DNA of 64,000 nucleotides, taken from contig NZ_FOAT01000002.1 of assembly GCF_900109655.1 (NCBI RefSeq), forward strand, positions 276,657-340,656. Reading direction: 5' to 3'. The notes beneath the pieces are model-generated. The model made no database searches, was not told the origin of the DNA, and worked only from the letters and a program-made list of their open reading frames with translations. Numbering within the stretch: position 1 is the stretch's first letter; each line of letters begins with the position of its first letter. Both the position numbers and the translations under genes were made by a program. Below, piece after piece: positions 55,761-64,000 of this stretch. This stretch comes from Hominimerdicola alba (GTDB lineage: Bacteria > Bacillota > Clostridia > Oscillospirales > Ruminococcaceae).

Positions 55761-56879
55761 ATGGCAGAAAAAAAGAAAGCCCGCCGCAACGGTAAGATAG
55801 AGCTGTACAGATTCATATTTTCAATGTACGTACTGTTTTTCCATATAGGAAAATATCTTCTTCCGCCGCAGAAATTCACAGGCGGGCTAGATGTGGGCTT
55901 TTTCAGGCACGGTGCCATGGGCGTGGAATTTTTCTTCCTGGTATCGGGCTGGCTGATGGCGGCTTCAGTAAGCAAAAAGCTTGCCGCCAAAGCAGAGGGT
56001 GAAAAAGCTTTCGTACCGAAAGAGGGCCTGGATTTTCTGAAGCGGAAATACCTTTCGCTGATGCCCCAGCACCTGCCTGCATTTGCAATAGCATTCGCAG
56101 TGTACACATACACCCGCGAGCTGAGACCGATAGCGACAGTTAAAGCCTTTGCCGATTCAATACCGAACCTGTTCCTTATACAGATGAGCGGCGCGAATTT
56201 TACCAACCCGAATCATCTGGAATGGTATATTTCCGCAATGCTGATAGCCATGGCGATACTTTATCCTATACTCACCAAGTATTACGATGCTTTCGCAAAA
56301 TACATAGCACCTCTGGCGGCACTGCTGATTTGTGGATATCTTATATATACCGATAAGAAGCTGACAGGTGTCACCACATGGACAGGTATTTGTTTCAAAG
56401 CAGTTCTCCGTGCTGTGGCAGAAGTCGCACTGGGATTCACATCATTCGAGCTTTCGGCATACATGAAAAAGAAGCAGTTCACCACTGCACAGAAAGTTCT
56501 TCTCACCCTGACAGAGTTCGGCTGTCTTGCAGGAGTTTCGCTGTATGTGATATCACTTTTGCCGACAAAGTACGAGCTTTACTGTCTGGTACTGCTGTTT
56601 ATAATGGTAACTCTGGCATTTTCGGGAGTGACCTGCGGCACGAAAGCTCTTTCAAACGGATTTTTCTGCTTCCTCGGAAAACTTTCGCTGCCGATATACC
56701 TTTCGCAGATAGCAGCCATCGATCTGACAGCTGCACGCTACTCCTACAAAAGCAGTGAAGACAGGATAATAACAGCGCTGATCTTCACGGCAGTGTTCAC
56801 AGCAATAACATTTGCTGCAGGCGAAGCATGGAACGCATGGAAACGGCATAATGCCAATAAACAGGCTCAGACAGCATAA
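55761..56879 (+). CDS. Acyltransferase 3-family membrane protein
   Basis: A 372-residue protein with about ten membrane segments. The N-terminal pattern KIELYRFIFSMYVLFFHIGKY has the conserved Arg and His of acyltransferase 3 (OafA/WecH) proteins; GVEFFFLVSGWLMA is the second block. It would O-acylate a surface glycan or peptidoglycan. Three bases separate it from metK, so it is under the SAM riboswitch too, an unusual pairing. Confidence 0.88.
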   Translation: MAEKKKARRNGKIELYRFIFSMYVLFFHIGKYLLPPQKFTGGLDVGFFRHGAMGVEFFFLVSGWLMAASVSKKLAAKAEGEKAFVPKEGLDFLKRKYLSLMPQHLPAFAIAFAVYTYTRELRPIATVKAFADSIPNLFLIQMSGANFTNPNHLEWYISAMLIAMAILYPILTKYYDAFAKYIAPLAALLICGYLIYTDKKLTGVTTWTGICFKAVLRAVAEVALGFTSFELSAYMKKKQFTTAQKVLLTLTEFGCLAGVSLYVISLLPTKYELYCLVLLFIMVTLAFSGVTCGTKALSNGFFCFLGKLSLPIYLSQIAAIDLTAARYSYKSSEDRIITALIFTAVFTAITFAAGEAWNAWKRHNANKQAQTA

Positions 56880-56885
56880 AAAATC

Positions 56886-56932
56886 AAGCCACAGTAATTC
56901 CGGTCTAAAGACGGAACTGCTGTGGCTTTTTG
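56886..56932 (+). terminator. Terminator of the metK operon
   Basis: AAGCCACAG and CTGTGGCTT with an inner TTCCG/CGGAA stem, then TTTTT. Confidence 0.88.
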
Positions 56933-57156
56933 GTATCCTGAGAGTTCTCTGCATAAATTGCGGGGCATTTCGATATGTACATACCTTATATATCGAAATT
57001 CTGCATGCGGTACGTACATCATTGGCGGGATCTCACAGATGTTGTATGTATATTGTCTGTGAACATGAATGACATACGAATAAAATAACGAACATTCTCC
57101 TAAAGAAAAGCGCATAAACTGCGCAATAAATGGTGATATAATGCCAACTTTTTGAA
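56933..57156. other. Gap with two inverted repeats
   Basis: TTTCGATAT and ATATCGAAA form a stem at about 56968-56998; TCACAGA and TCTGTGA form another at about 57033-57062. They might be operators of the isomerase gene. No gene seen. Confidence 0.45.
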
Positions 57157-57185
57157 TTGACACTAAGTTGTATATGTGTTATAAT
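57157..57185 (+). promoter_or_regulatory. Promoter of the fucose-isomerase-family gene
   Basis: TTGACA, 17 bases, TATAAT, about 90 bases before the start codon. Confidence 0.9.
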
Positions 57186-57283
57186 GTGTGCAACGATGAA
57201 GATCGCAGTTTATATGCGCTCGGCTGTCGGCGGAAACGTCGGGGCACACACAGCGGCAGCGCACCAAAACGGAGGTAATTATC

Positions 57284-58786
57284 ATGAGCAACAAGCTTGC
57301 AAACACACCTGAAGTAAAGATAGGTCTGGTGGCAGTTTCAAGAGACTGCTTCCCCATGAGCCTGTCAGAAAACAGAAGAAATGCCGTAGCTAAGGCTTAT
57401 ACCGAAAAGTACGGCGCAGAGGGACTTTTTGTATGTCCTACCATCATCGAGAACGAATGCCACATGAGACAGGCTCTCAACGAAGTTAACGCTGCAGGCT
57501 GCAACGCTATCGTTGTATATCTCGGCAACTTCGGTCCCGAGACCCCCGAGACACTGCTCGCTAAGTATTTCGACGGTCCTGCAATGTTCGTTGCAGCTGC
57601 CGAGGACGATTGCGGCTCTGCTCTTATCGACAACAGAGGCGATGCTTACTGCGGTATGCTCAATGCCAGCTACAACCTCAAGCTGAGAGGCGTAACTGCT
57701 TACATTCCCGAGTATCCTGTTGGTACTGCTCCCGAAGTTGCTGATATGATCAACGAATTCATTCCTATCGCAAAGACTGTTGTTGGTCTGAGAAATCTGA
57801 AGATCATATCCTTCGGTCCCCGTCCTCAGGACTTCCTGGCTTGCAATGCACCTATCGCAAGACTGTATGACCTGGGCGTTGAGATCGAGGAGAACTCCGA
57901 GCTTGACCTGTTCGCAGCTTACAACGAGCACAAGGATGATCCCCGTATCCCCGAAGTTATCGCTGATATGGAGAAGGAACTGGGCGACGGTAACAAGATG
58001 GCAGGCATCCTGCCCAGACTGGCTCAGTATGAGCTGACTCTGCTTGACTGGGCAGAGGCTCACAAGGGCGAGAGAAAGTTCGTTGCATTCGCTAACAAGT
58101 GCTGGCCTTCATTCCAGACACAGTTCGGCTTCGTTCCCTGCTATGTAAACGGCAGACTGGGTGCAAAGGGTATCCCTGTATCCTGCGAGGTTGATATCTA
58201 CGGCGTTCTTTCCGAGTACATCGGTCAGTGCGTATCCGACGAGATAGTTACTCTGCTGGATATCAACAACACTGTTCCCGGCAATATCTACAGAGAGGAT
58301 ATCGAGGGCAAGTTCGATTACACTCAGAGAGATACATTCATGGGCTTCCACTGCGGCAACGGTTCTGCTTGCATCCTGAACAACCCTGTTATGAAGTATC
58401 AGCTCATCATGCACAGAGGTCTTGAGCCTGATGTTGAGCCTGATATCACAAGAGGTACTCTTGAGGGCGACATCAAGCCCGGCGAGATCACATTCTTCAG
58501 ACTTCAGTCCACTGCTGATGCAACTCTGCGTTCTTATGCAGCTGAGGGTGAGATCCTGCCTGTAGCTACTCGTTCCTTCGGTACTATCGGTATCTTCGGC
58601 ATCAAGGAGATGGCTAGATTCTACAGATATGTACTGCTGGAGAAGGGCTATCCTCATCACGGTGCAGTTGTATTCGGTCACCACGGCAAGGCACTGTTCG
58701 ATGTGCTGAAGTTCCTGGGTGTTGAAGACAGAGAGTACAACAGACCTGCTTCCACAAGATATTTTGGCGAGAACCCTTACAAATAA
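57284..58786 (+). CDS. L-fucose/L-arabinose isomerase-family protein
   Basis: A 500-residue cytosolic enzyme of the FucI/AraA fold. N-terminal KIGLVAVSRDCFP is followed by NAIVVYLGNFGPETPE; the C-terminal domain has GFHCGNGSACIL and a final YPHHGAVVFGHHGKAL with likely metal-binding His. It should interconvert an aldose and a ketose; fucose, arabinose or another pentose cannot be told apart here. CGGAGGTAATTATC precedes the ATG. Strong codon bias suggests high expression. It is monocistronic. Confidence 0.88.
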   Translation: MSNKLANTPEVKIGLVAVSRDCFPMSLSENRRNAVAKAYTEKYGAEGLFVCPTIIENECHMRQALNEVNAAGCNAIVVYLGNFGPETPETLLAKYFDGPAMFVAAAEDDCGSALIDNRGDAYCGMLNASYNLKLRGVTAYIPEYPVGTAPEVADMINEFIPIAKTVVGLRNLKIISFGPRPQDFLACNAPIARLYDLGVEIEENSELDLFAAYNEHKDDPRIPEVIADMEKELGDGNKMAGILPRLAQYELTLLDWAEAHKGERKFVAFANKCWPSFQTQFGFVPCYVNGRLGAKGIPVSCEVDIYGVLSEYIGQCVSDEIVTLLDINNTVPGNIYREDIEGKFDYTQRDTFMGFHCGNGSACILNNPVMKYQLIMHRGLEPDVEPDITRGTLEGDIKPGEITFFRLQSTADATLRSYAAEGEILPVATRSFGTIGIFGIKEMARFYRYVLLEKGYPHHGAVVFGHHGKALFDVLKFLGVEDREYNRPASTRYFGENPYK

Positions 58787-58800
58787 ATTGCTTTAAAAGA

Positions 58801-58837
58801 AAAGACTGCTGCGAAGTGACGCGGCAGTCTTTTTTTG
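58801..58837 (+). terminator. Terminator of the isomerase gene
   Basis: AAAGACTGC and GCAGTCTTT, followed by TTTTT. Confidence 0.9.
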
Positions 58838-58863
58838 TATGTAGATTTTGGGATAAAAAAAGT

Positions 58864-58886
58864 CCCCGAAGCCTTAATCTTCGGGG
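58864..58886 (-). terminator. tRNA-Arg(CCT) terminator
   Basis: CCCCGAAG pairs with CTTCGGGG; the minus strand continues ACTTTTTTT. Confidence 0.85.
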
Positions 58887-58890
58887 AAAA

Positions 58891-58964
58891 CGTCGCTGAG
58901 AGGATTCGAACCTCCGGCCTGCCGCTTAGGAGGCGGCCGCTCTATCCAGCTGAGCTACAGCGAC
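58891..58964 (-). tRNA. tRNA-Arg (CCT)
   Basis: A 74-base cloverleaf; anticodon stem GCCGC/GCGGC, loop CTCCTAA (anticodon CCT). Acceptor GTCGCTG pairs fully with CAGCGAC. CCA not encoded. Confidence 0.93.
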
Positions 58965-58978
58965 TTATCAACTTAATT

Positions 58979-59007
58979 ATTATATCATATCTCAGAGGAA
59001 AATGCAA
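58979..59007 (-). promoter_or_regulatory. Promoter of tRNA-Arg(CCT)
   Basis: Minus strand TTGCAT, 17 bases, TATAAT. Confidence 0.85.
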
Positions 59008-59026
59008 GACCTTTTTCAAATTTTTT

Positions 59027-59743
59027 TCAGTCTGCCGATATGATATCCTTTATGACTTCCCCTGAAAGTATAAGTCCTGCCACGGAGGGAACAAAGGCCA
59101 CGGAACCGGGAACGGAACGTCTGCCGTTTTGTGGTTCTTCGGAACTTGTGCGGGGAGTTATGGGCTCTTCCTCGGAGTAGACAACTTTCAGGTGTGCCAC
59201 GTTTCGCTTTTTGAGTTCGCGGCGCATCACCCTTGCCAGAGGACAGCCTTTGGTCTTATAGATATCAGTCACACGGAATGCGGTGGGGTCAAGCTTATTG
59301 CCTGCGCCCATGGCGGATATCACGGGTACTCCTGCGGCTTTGGCTTTCATTATTATCTCTATCTTGCCTGTGACGGTGTCGATGGCATCTATCACATAGG
59401 TGTACTGTGTGAAATCGAAATCATCGGCGGTCTCGGGCATGAAGAAACAGTTATGTACATTTACGGTTATATCGGGGTCGATATCGTGTATCCTTTCAGC
59501 GGCTATCTCGGTCTTGTATCTGCCGACGGTGCTGTGGAGGGCGATTATCTGGCGGTTGAGGTTGGTAGTGCTGACGGTATCGCTGTCGATGAGGTCGATG
59601 GTACCCACTCCGCTTCTGGCGAGGGCTTCCACGGCGAATCCGCCTACTCCGCCCACGCCGAAAACTGCCACGCGGCTGTTACTGAGTTTTTCCATAGCTT
59701 CACTGCCGAGAAGCAGTTCGCTTCGTGCATACTGTTCTTTCAT
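59027..59743 (-). CDS. tcdA: tRNA threonylcarbamoyladenosine dehydratase (ThiF/E1-like)
   Basis: A 238-residue E1-like enzyme. VFGVGGVGGFAVEALARSG is the ATP-binding Rossmann loop, DLIDSDTVSTTNLNRQ follows, and a late conserved Cys is in TKGCPLARVMRREL. It cyclises t6A37 in tRNAs that read ANN codons. Start ATG at 59743 follows TTGGAGGTAAAAT. It is transcribed toward the tRNA-Arg gene. Confidence 0.92.
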   Translation of the reverse strand: MKEQYARSELLLGSEAMEKLSNSRVAVFGVGGVGGFAVEALARSGVGTIDLIDSDTVSTTNLNRQIIALHSTVGRYKTEIAAERIHDIDPDITVNVHNCFFMPETADDFDFTQYTYVIDAIDTVTGKIEIIMKAKAAGVPVISAMGAGNKLDPTAFRVTDIYKTKGCPLARVMRRELKKRNVAHLKVVYSEEEPITPRTSSEEPQNGRRSVPGSVAFVPSVAGLILSGEVIKDIISAD

Positions 59744-59794
59744 ATTTTACCTCCAAAAACGGCAGAGCGCATAAGCGTTCCGCCGTTGATAGTT

Positions 59795-61252
59795 TTATCT
59801 TTTTGGCAGTCCGTTCTCTTCTTCGTATTCGACTACCTCTTCTTCGGTCATGCCGAGGTCTTTGCTGAAATCGTGCTCGATGAGGTCACGCTTTGTTTCG
59901 ATGGGCTTTTCATCGTCAACACCCTCGGTAGCATCGGGAACGAATACTGTCCGCACAGTGCTGAGGATTATCCTCAGGTCTTCCCTGATGGACTGGTGCT
60001 CGATATACATAAGGTCGAGTTTCAGCTTATCGTAGGGGGTGGTGTTGTACTTGCCCATTATCTGGGCGTATCCTGTAAGACCTGCCTTGACTTTCAGCCT
60101 GTATTTGAATTCCGGCATTGTCAGCTCATAGCGTTCTGCCAGCTCGGGGCGCTCGGGGCGGGGGCCTACAAAGGACATATCGCCTTTGAGGATATTTATC
60201 AGCTGAGGCAGTTCATCAAAGCGTATCTTTCTGATGACCTTGCCAACAGGGGTTATGCGATCGTCGTTTTCAGCTGCGAGCTGTGCTCCGCCTTTTTCGG
60301 CATTGGTTATCATGCTTCGGAATTTCAGCACCTTGAATTTACGTCCGTTAGTGGTAAGTCTGACCTGTGAATACAGGACAGGACCGCCGTCGTAGAGTTT
60401 TATCACCAGAGCTGTTATCAGCATGAATGGCAGAAGTATCAGGAACATAATGCCTGCCAGTGAGATATCGAAGAATCTCTTCAGCATACGCTGCTCAAAT
60501 TTAAGCCCGTCATTACGTGAGAGAAGCAGCGGGGTATCGAATAGGTGGAAATCGTCCGCGCCGCGGATAATGATATCCGAGAGTTTGGGGTTGATATAAG
60601 TTCTGATGGAATGTTCAAAGCAGAATTTCACCAGCTTATTTCTGAGGTCGCCGGGGATATCGGTGATTATAGCGCCCTCGTAGCGGAGTATGCGCCTTTC
60701 TATCTCATCAAGGCTCTCTTCACAGCTTACGGCTGCGCAGATATTATACTTATCCGTTCGCTGAGCCATTTTATTTACAAGATACTTGGCATTCGAGTTG
60801 CCGTAGATGATTATCAGCCGTCTCGGCGGGTACATCTTGGTGTATATCATTGTGAAGATGTAGCTCCACGGGTATGCGAATACTAGTTCAACTGCGGCAA
60901 GCACAAACATGGTAGAAAGGTCCATTCGGTTACGGCCGATGAGGGCTATGAGGACTATCTCCATTGCGTTGGTACTGAGAATACCCAGCACCTGAGAGCC
61001 GAAAAGTCCCAGAAACTTTGAATATCCCAGTCTGAAGCCGTTGAACAGGCTAGTGAAAGTCGCGTACATCACGCAGTAAATGCCTATCATCAGGAAGTTG
61101 CCGTAATGCCAGAAGGGGTCGTGCATCTTACTGTTATAATAGTTATACCACACGAATGAGAATCCCATTACAAAGAACAGGATGATCACCAGTGCGGCAA
61201 TAAAATTCAGAAGCCGCTTATACTGTTCGCGGTTTTTTGTAATATTATCCAA
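59795..61252 (-). CDS. Polyprenyl glycosylphosphotransferase (exopolysaccharide/capsule initiation)
   Basis: A 485-residue enzyme with four or five N-terminal membrane segments, a CoA-binding-like Rossmann region (about 150-235) and a C-terminal sugar transferase domain (about 290-460). Typical blocks are LKFRSMITNAE, RKIRFDELPQLINILKGDMS and FVGPRPERPELAERY, ending in the linker LTGYAQIMGKYNT. It transfers a sugar phosphate to undecaprenyl phosphate. The last 25 residues are highly acidic. Confidence 0.9.
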   Translation of the reverse strand: MDNITKNREQYKRLLNFIAALVIILFFVMGFSFVWYNYYNSKMHDPFWHYGNFLMIGIYCVMYATFTSLFNGFRLGYSKFLGLFGSQVLGILSTNAMEIVLIALIGRNRMDLSTMFVLAAVELVFAYPWSYIFTMIYTKMYPPRRLIIIYGNSNAKYLVNKMAQRTDKYNICAAVSCEESLDEIERRILRYEGAIITDIPGDLRNKLVKFCFEHSIRTYINPKLSDIIIRGADDFHLFDTPLLLSRNDGLKFEQRMLKRFFDISLAGIMFLILLPFMLITALVIKLYDGGPVLYSQVRLTTNGRKFKVLKFRSMITNAEKGGAQLAAENDDRITPVGKVIRKIRFDELPQLINILKGDMSFVGPRPERPELAERYELTMPEFKYRLKVKAGLTGYAQIMGKYNTTPYDKLKLDLMYIEHQSIREDLRIILSTVRTVFVPDATEGVDDEKPIETKRDLIEHDFSKDLGMTEEEVVEYEEENGLPKR

Positions 61253-61324
61253 TATATGACATCCTTTTTGGTTTTGTTATATTTCGATCGATATATTTAT
61301 CAAGTTACAAACTATCAGGTTATC

Positions 61325-61353
61325 ATTATAGCACACTTTTTTTGATTATTCAA
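61325..61353 (-). promoter_or_regulatory. Promoter of the glycosylphosphotransferase gene
   Basis: Minus strand TTGAAT, 17 bases, TATAAT with TGC extension. Confidence 0.8.
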
Positions 61354-61602
61354 GTATTCTCGGGCTTTTTTCAGTTATTCGACACATATATGCGGCGGTT
61401 GATGTTCGGTTTTTGGGACAGATGTGTAATTTCGCTGAAACAAACTTTCATACAAAAACATCTGTTTTGCGAATCCAAGCTCGCTGAACTTTGTTGTGTC
61501 TGAATATGAATATCTGATGTGCATAATAAAATCAGGCTTTGTTTGAATAGTCGGATATTTGATGCGTTCGCTTGTGCTCGTATCCGTTCAACTTCAAACA
61601 AA

Positions 61603-61618
61603 TGTTCCACGTGGAACA
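61603..61618. promoter_or_regulatory. parS centromere site
   Basis: TGTTCCACGTGGAACA is a perfect 16-bp palindrome and differs from the consensus parS (TGTTTCACGTGAAACA) only by a compensated change. ParB binds such sites, usually near the chromosome origin. The spurious minus-strand frame beginning MFHVEH is created by this site. Confidence 0.88.
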
Positions 61619-61678
61619 TTTACGCTCATAAACATCTACGACGCATTGAACATTTCGCACCTCGTCCCTCGCGTCGAG

Positions 61679-62000
61679 TCATCGGATAACAACGACTGCG
61701 TCGGCTGTGGCTGTCGCTGTCCGATGATGTGCGCGGGCAAATAGTTCACGCGCAAAAAAATACGAAAGCATACGGTCGTATAATTTGGTATTGCCTGCGC
61801 CTATTGAATCGGAAGTTCGTATGATTCTCATCAGCTTACATCTCCGTTGGTATCGAGCGCATTTTTAACATTACAGAAAAGCTCGTGACGTATCCGCTTG
61901 TCCGGCGTTAGGATCCTTTCGCGAAAAGCTTGACCAAAAGATCTCTTCCTTGACAGTTTCCCACAGGTTTACTGCGTTTTTATCGGGAAGTCATATTGCT
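61679..62000 (-). pseudogene. Overlapping short coding remnants
   Basis: On the minus strand a 50-codon frame at 61679-61831 (MRIIRTSDSIGAGNTK...) begins with an ATG overlapping a TGA that ends an upstream frame reading ...ILTPDKRIRHELFCNVKNAL. The upstream part needs a frameshift to stay coding. Both look like worn protein remnants, family unknown. Confidence 0.35.
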
Positions 62001-62064
62001 CGGTGAGATTTTGTGTGTTGTAACAAAAACGCAAAACAAATACTATAAAAACGTGACATTTTAC

Positions 62065-62093
62065 TTGACAGCAATTGACAATCATGCTATAAT
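62065..62093 (+). promoter_or_regulatory. Promoter of the GGDEF-like gene
   Basis: TTGACA, 17 bases, TATAAT with TGC extension; the leader is about 85 bases. Confidence 0.9.
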
Positions 62094-62184
62094 AAACAAA
62101 AGAACTTCATGTGAAATTTCTATGAATCTTAATAATATTGATATTTACTTATCAATATTTTAAAATGGCGAAAAGAGGTGTACT

Positions 62185-63573
62185 ATGGATAGAAAACAAA
62201 CCAATGTAAAAACAAGTATGCGTAATTTTATTATTGCACTTGCTCTTTTGCTTACTACTAATATACTGATGGGTGTTATACTTGTAAATGTATCAAAAAA
62301 CGCTCTTCGCGCCCAGATAGAAGAAAGAATGCTTGATGTATCTAAGACTGCCGCCGCACAGATCGACGGTGATGTGCTGAAAAATATTACGGCTGAGGAT
62401 AAGGACACCGAAGAATATAACAGGACGCTTAATATACTCCGTTCATTTCAGGATAATATCGAACTTGACTATATCTACGGTGTAAAACCGGGTCCCAACA
62501 ATACTTTCACATTTACCATCGACCCTGACAGGGAAGACCCTGCGGATTTCGGTGAGACGCTCGAAACTACCGATGCTATAGTAAATGCAGCTAATGGCAG
62601 ATCAGATGTTGATAAATCACCTCACAGTGACGACTGGGGCAGATTCTATTCGGCGTACAGCCCTGTTTACGATACCGAGGGCTCGGTAGTAGGTATCATA
62701 GGCGTTGATTTCAGCGCAGACTGGTACGAAAAAGCCCTTAATTCTCAGACATCGGTAGCTGTTATAGTTACCTGTATCGCTGTGACGATAGGTATAATTT
62801 TGTCATTTATAATCATGTCACAGAACAGGAAGCGCTTTATAGCCATGCTGAACAGGCTTGACGACCTCGACGATGTTACGCAGAAGATCGACAAGATCAT
62901 CATGGCGGGTTCGCTAAAAAGACTTGAAATGCTGCCCGATGCTGACAGTACGGTGCTGAAAACACTGGCAAGCGGTGAAACATACGATGAACATACCCCC
63001 AACGAATATGAAGCAGTAACTTCAAGTATTGAAAAGGTATACGATAAAATGCGTTCCTTTGCAAGGTATGTTGAAGCAAGGTCGGAGATAGACGGCACTA
63101 CGGGCGTTAAGAACAAGGCGTGTTACAGAAACAGGATAAAAGAGCTGGACGAGCAGATATCTGCGGGCAAAGCTGATTTTTCAGCGGCGTTTTTTGATAT
63201 CAACGGTCTGAAGAAGATATATGTTCACCACGGTTTTGAAGCCGGTGAAAAGCTTTTGTTTGAATGTGCAAAGGTGCTGAAAAACGTATTCGGCAAAGAA
63301 AATGTTTATCATGTAACAGGCGACGAGTTCATTATACTGACAGACCAGAAGCAGAACTGGCAGATGAAAGACCTTTTTGCAGAGTTTGAGAAAGAACTTG
63401 AAAAGTACAACGAAGAACACGTCCGTGATAATATTCTCTCGGTCGCAAAGGGCTTTGTTACCTACGACCGCAAAAAGCACAAGAATTACCGTCAGGTATT
63501 TGTTGAAGTCAAAGCGGCTTGTGATGCTGACAAAGATGAGCACTACGGCAGAAACAAGATAGAGATACAGTAA
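62185..63573 (+). CDS. Membrane sensor with degenerate GGDEF domain
   Basis: A 462-residue protein. Membrane segments at about 13-35 and 190-212 frame an extracytoplasmic sensor domain, followed by a linker and a GGDEF domain (about 305-455). The signature loop reads VTGDEFIIL (TGDEF, first Gly lost), and the upstream KxxND..GH..GD block reads KKIYVHHGFEAGEKLL, so the Asn, Asp and His of the GTP site are missing. Diguanylate cyclase activity is doubtful. AAGAGGTGTACT precedes the ATG. It stands alone. Confidence 0.88.
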   Translation: MDRKQTNVKTSMRNFIIALALLLTTNILMGVILVNVSKNALRAQIEERMLDVSKTAAAQIDGDVLKNITAEDKDTEEYNRTLNILRSFQDNIELDYIYGVKPGPNNTFTFTIDPDREDPADFGETLETTDAIVNAANGRSDVDKSPHSDDWGRFYSAYSPVYDTEGSVVGIIGVDFSADWYEKALNSQTSVAVIVTCIAVTIGIILSFIIMSQNRKRFIAMLNRLDDLDDVTQKIDKIIMAGSLKRLEMLPDADSTVLKTLASGETYDEHTPNEYEAVTSSIEKVYDKMRSFARYVEARSEIDGTTGVKNKACYRNRIKELDEQISAGKADFSAAFFDINGLKKIYVHHGFEAGEKLLFECAKVLKNVFGKENVYHVTGDEFIILTDQKQNWQMKDLFAEFEKELEKYNEEHVRDNILSVAKGFVTYDRKKHKNYRQVFVEVKAACDADKDEHYGRNKIEIQ

Positions 63574-63578
63574 AAAAC

Positions 63579-63611
63579 AAGCGATGTACCTGAAAATAGG
63601 TACATCGCTTT
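63579..63611 (+). terminator. Terminator between the GGDEF-like gene and thrS
   Basis: AAGCGATGTACC pairs with GGTACATCGCTT, followed by TTTGG. Confidence 0.75.
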
Positions 63612-63631
63612 TGGCTTATACATACTTTGTA

Positions 63632-64000
63632 TTACTTAGCCTTTGTATCGATCTCTTCCTTCAACTTAGCGATAGCATCGTCTGCGGGCATAGCGGGAAG
63701 TTCGCCCTCTTTTCTGGAACGTACTGTTACAGTGCCGTCCTTAACTTCGTTATCGCCTACGATGAACATATAAGGAACTCTGTCGAATCTAGCCTGCTTG
63801 ATCTTAGGACCAATGTTATCGTCCTCAGCATCTACCTCAACTCTCATGCCGAGAGCACGCATCTTTTCGCAGAGGTCGTAAGCGTAGTCATTGTGCTCGG
63901 GCTTGATGGGCAGTATACGTACCTGCTCGGGTGCCATCCACAGGGGGAGCACGCCTGCGTACTTCTCTATCAGCAGAGCCAGAGTTCTCTCGTAGCAGCC
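63632..64000 (-). CDS. thrS: Threonyl-tRNA synthetase, C-terminal part (cut by window edge)
   Basis: The frame is open to the window end (123 codons). It shows the end of the catalytic domain (ERTLALLIEKYAG and PLWMAPEQVRILPI) and the anticodon-binding domain with RVEVDAEDDNIGPKIKQAR and PYMFIVGDNEVKDGTVTVR, ending about residue 106 from the PLW block. It charges tRNA-Thr. Confidence 0.92.
   Translation of the reverse strand, partial: GCYERTLALLIEKYAGVLPLWMAPEQVRILPIKPEHNDYAYDLCEKMRALGMRVEVDAEDDNIGPKIKQARFDRVPYMFIVGDNEVKDGTVTVRSRKEGELPAMPADDAIAKLKEEIDTKAK

Noticed and set aside
61371-61619. A frame starting MFHVEH
   Set aside because: The first codons are the parS palindrome read as protein, a known annotation artefact.
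61559-61744. A Cys-rich 61-codon frame ending CVGCGCRCPMMCAGK
   Set aside because: Starts within parS-flanking sequence without a ribosome site, and the opposite strand has more coding-like wording.

Overview
The window looks like a chromosome segment of a rumen/gut Ruminococcus, most likely close to R. albus. I infer this from two secreted proteins with cellulosome-type dockerin modules (7903-8361 and 14762-15604), a hydC-hydB-hydA operon for a trimeric electron-bifurcating [FeFe] hydrogenase, ISDra-free low-to-moderate GC Firmicute-style genes, strong AGGAGG ribosome sites and many near-perfect TTGACA-17-TATAAT promoters. No 16S rRNA gene is present, so the species call is inference.

Layout. 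1-4030: small plus-strand genes (acetyltransferase, CPBP protease, histidine phosphatase), then a radical SAM protein and homoserine kinase thrB. 4038-6471: a 163-bp repeat element, a five-unit 10-bp repeat, and a minus-strand operon (ACT protein, APH-like kinase, P-loop nucleotide kinase). 6588-18000: phosphate acetyltransferase, a small dockerin protein, a YdbS/YdbT-like PH-domain pair, two unknown genes, an orphan cheA-cheW pair, a dockerin-linked VanY peptidase and a secreted leucine-rich-repeat protein flanked by repeat elements. 18018-30680: pheA, ispF, an acetyltransferase, a three-gene ABC exporter, a PrsA/SurA-type lipoprotein, polA, a tandemly duplicated unknown gene and an RluA-family pseudouridine synthase. 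30728-36145: a cytidylate-kinase-like protein and the hydrogenase operon.

36100-45300 is accessory DNA: a large serine recombinase whose frame runs into the hydA terminator, a MobC-like gene with a hairpin-rich oriT-like region and apparently no relaxase, then a LysR-controlled cluster (flavodoxin-family reductase, alpha/beta hydrolase, MBL-fold hydrolase, O-acetyltransferase, lipoprotein). 45319-64000 returns to housekeeping genes: DUF421/DUF4363 membrane pair, recQ, proB and proA (separated by two unknown genes and a repeat element), rpe, a broken GrpB gene, a tRNA Gly-Arg-His operon, a SAM-I riboswitch before metK and an acyltransferase, a fucose-isomerase-family enzyme, tRNA-Arg(CCT), tcdA, a polyprenyl glycosylphosphotransferase, a parS site, a GGDEF-like sensor with an altered active site, and the 3' part of thrS.

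The best candidate for something undescribed is a family of 160-163 bp miniature elements (4038-4200, 16061-16221, 50447-50606). They have matched imperfect terminal inverted repeats, two have exact 10-bp target duplications, and all carry a conserved promoter-like box followed by a perfect GC-rich hairpin whose arms differ between copies in a compensated way. Two sit immediately upstream of a ribosome binding site, so they may supply a promoter and a structured 5' leader to the downstream gene.
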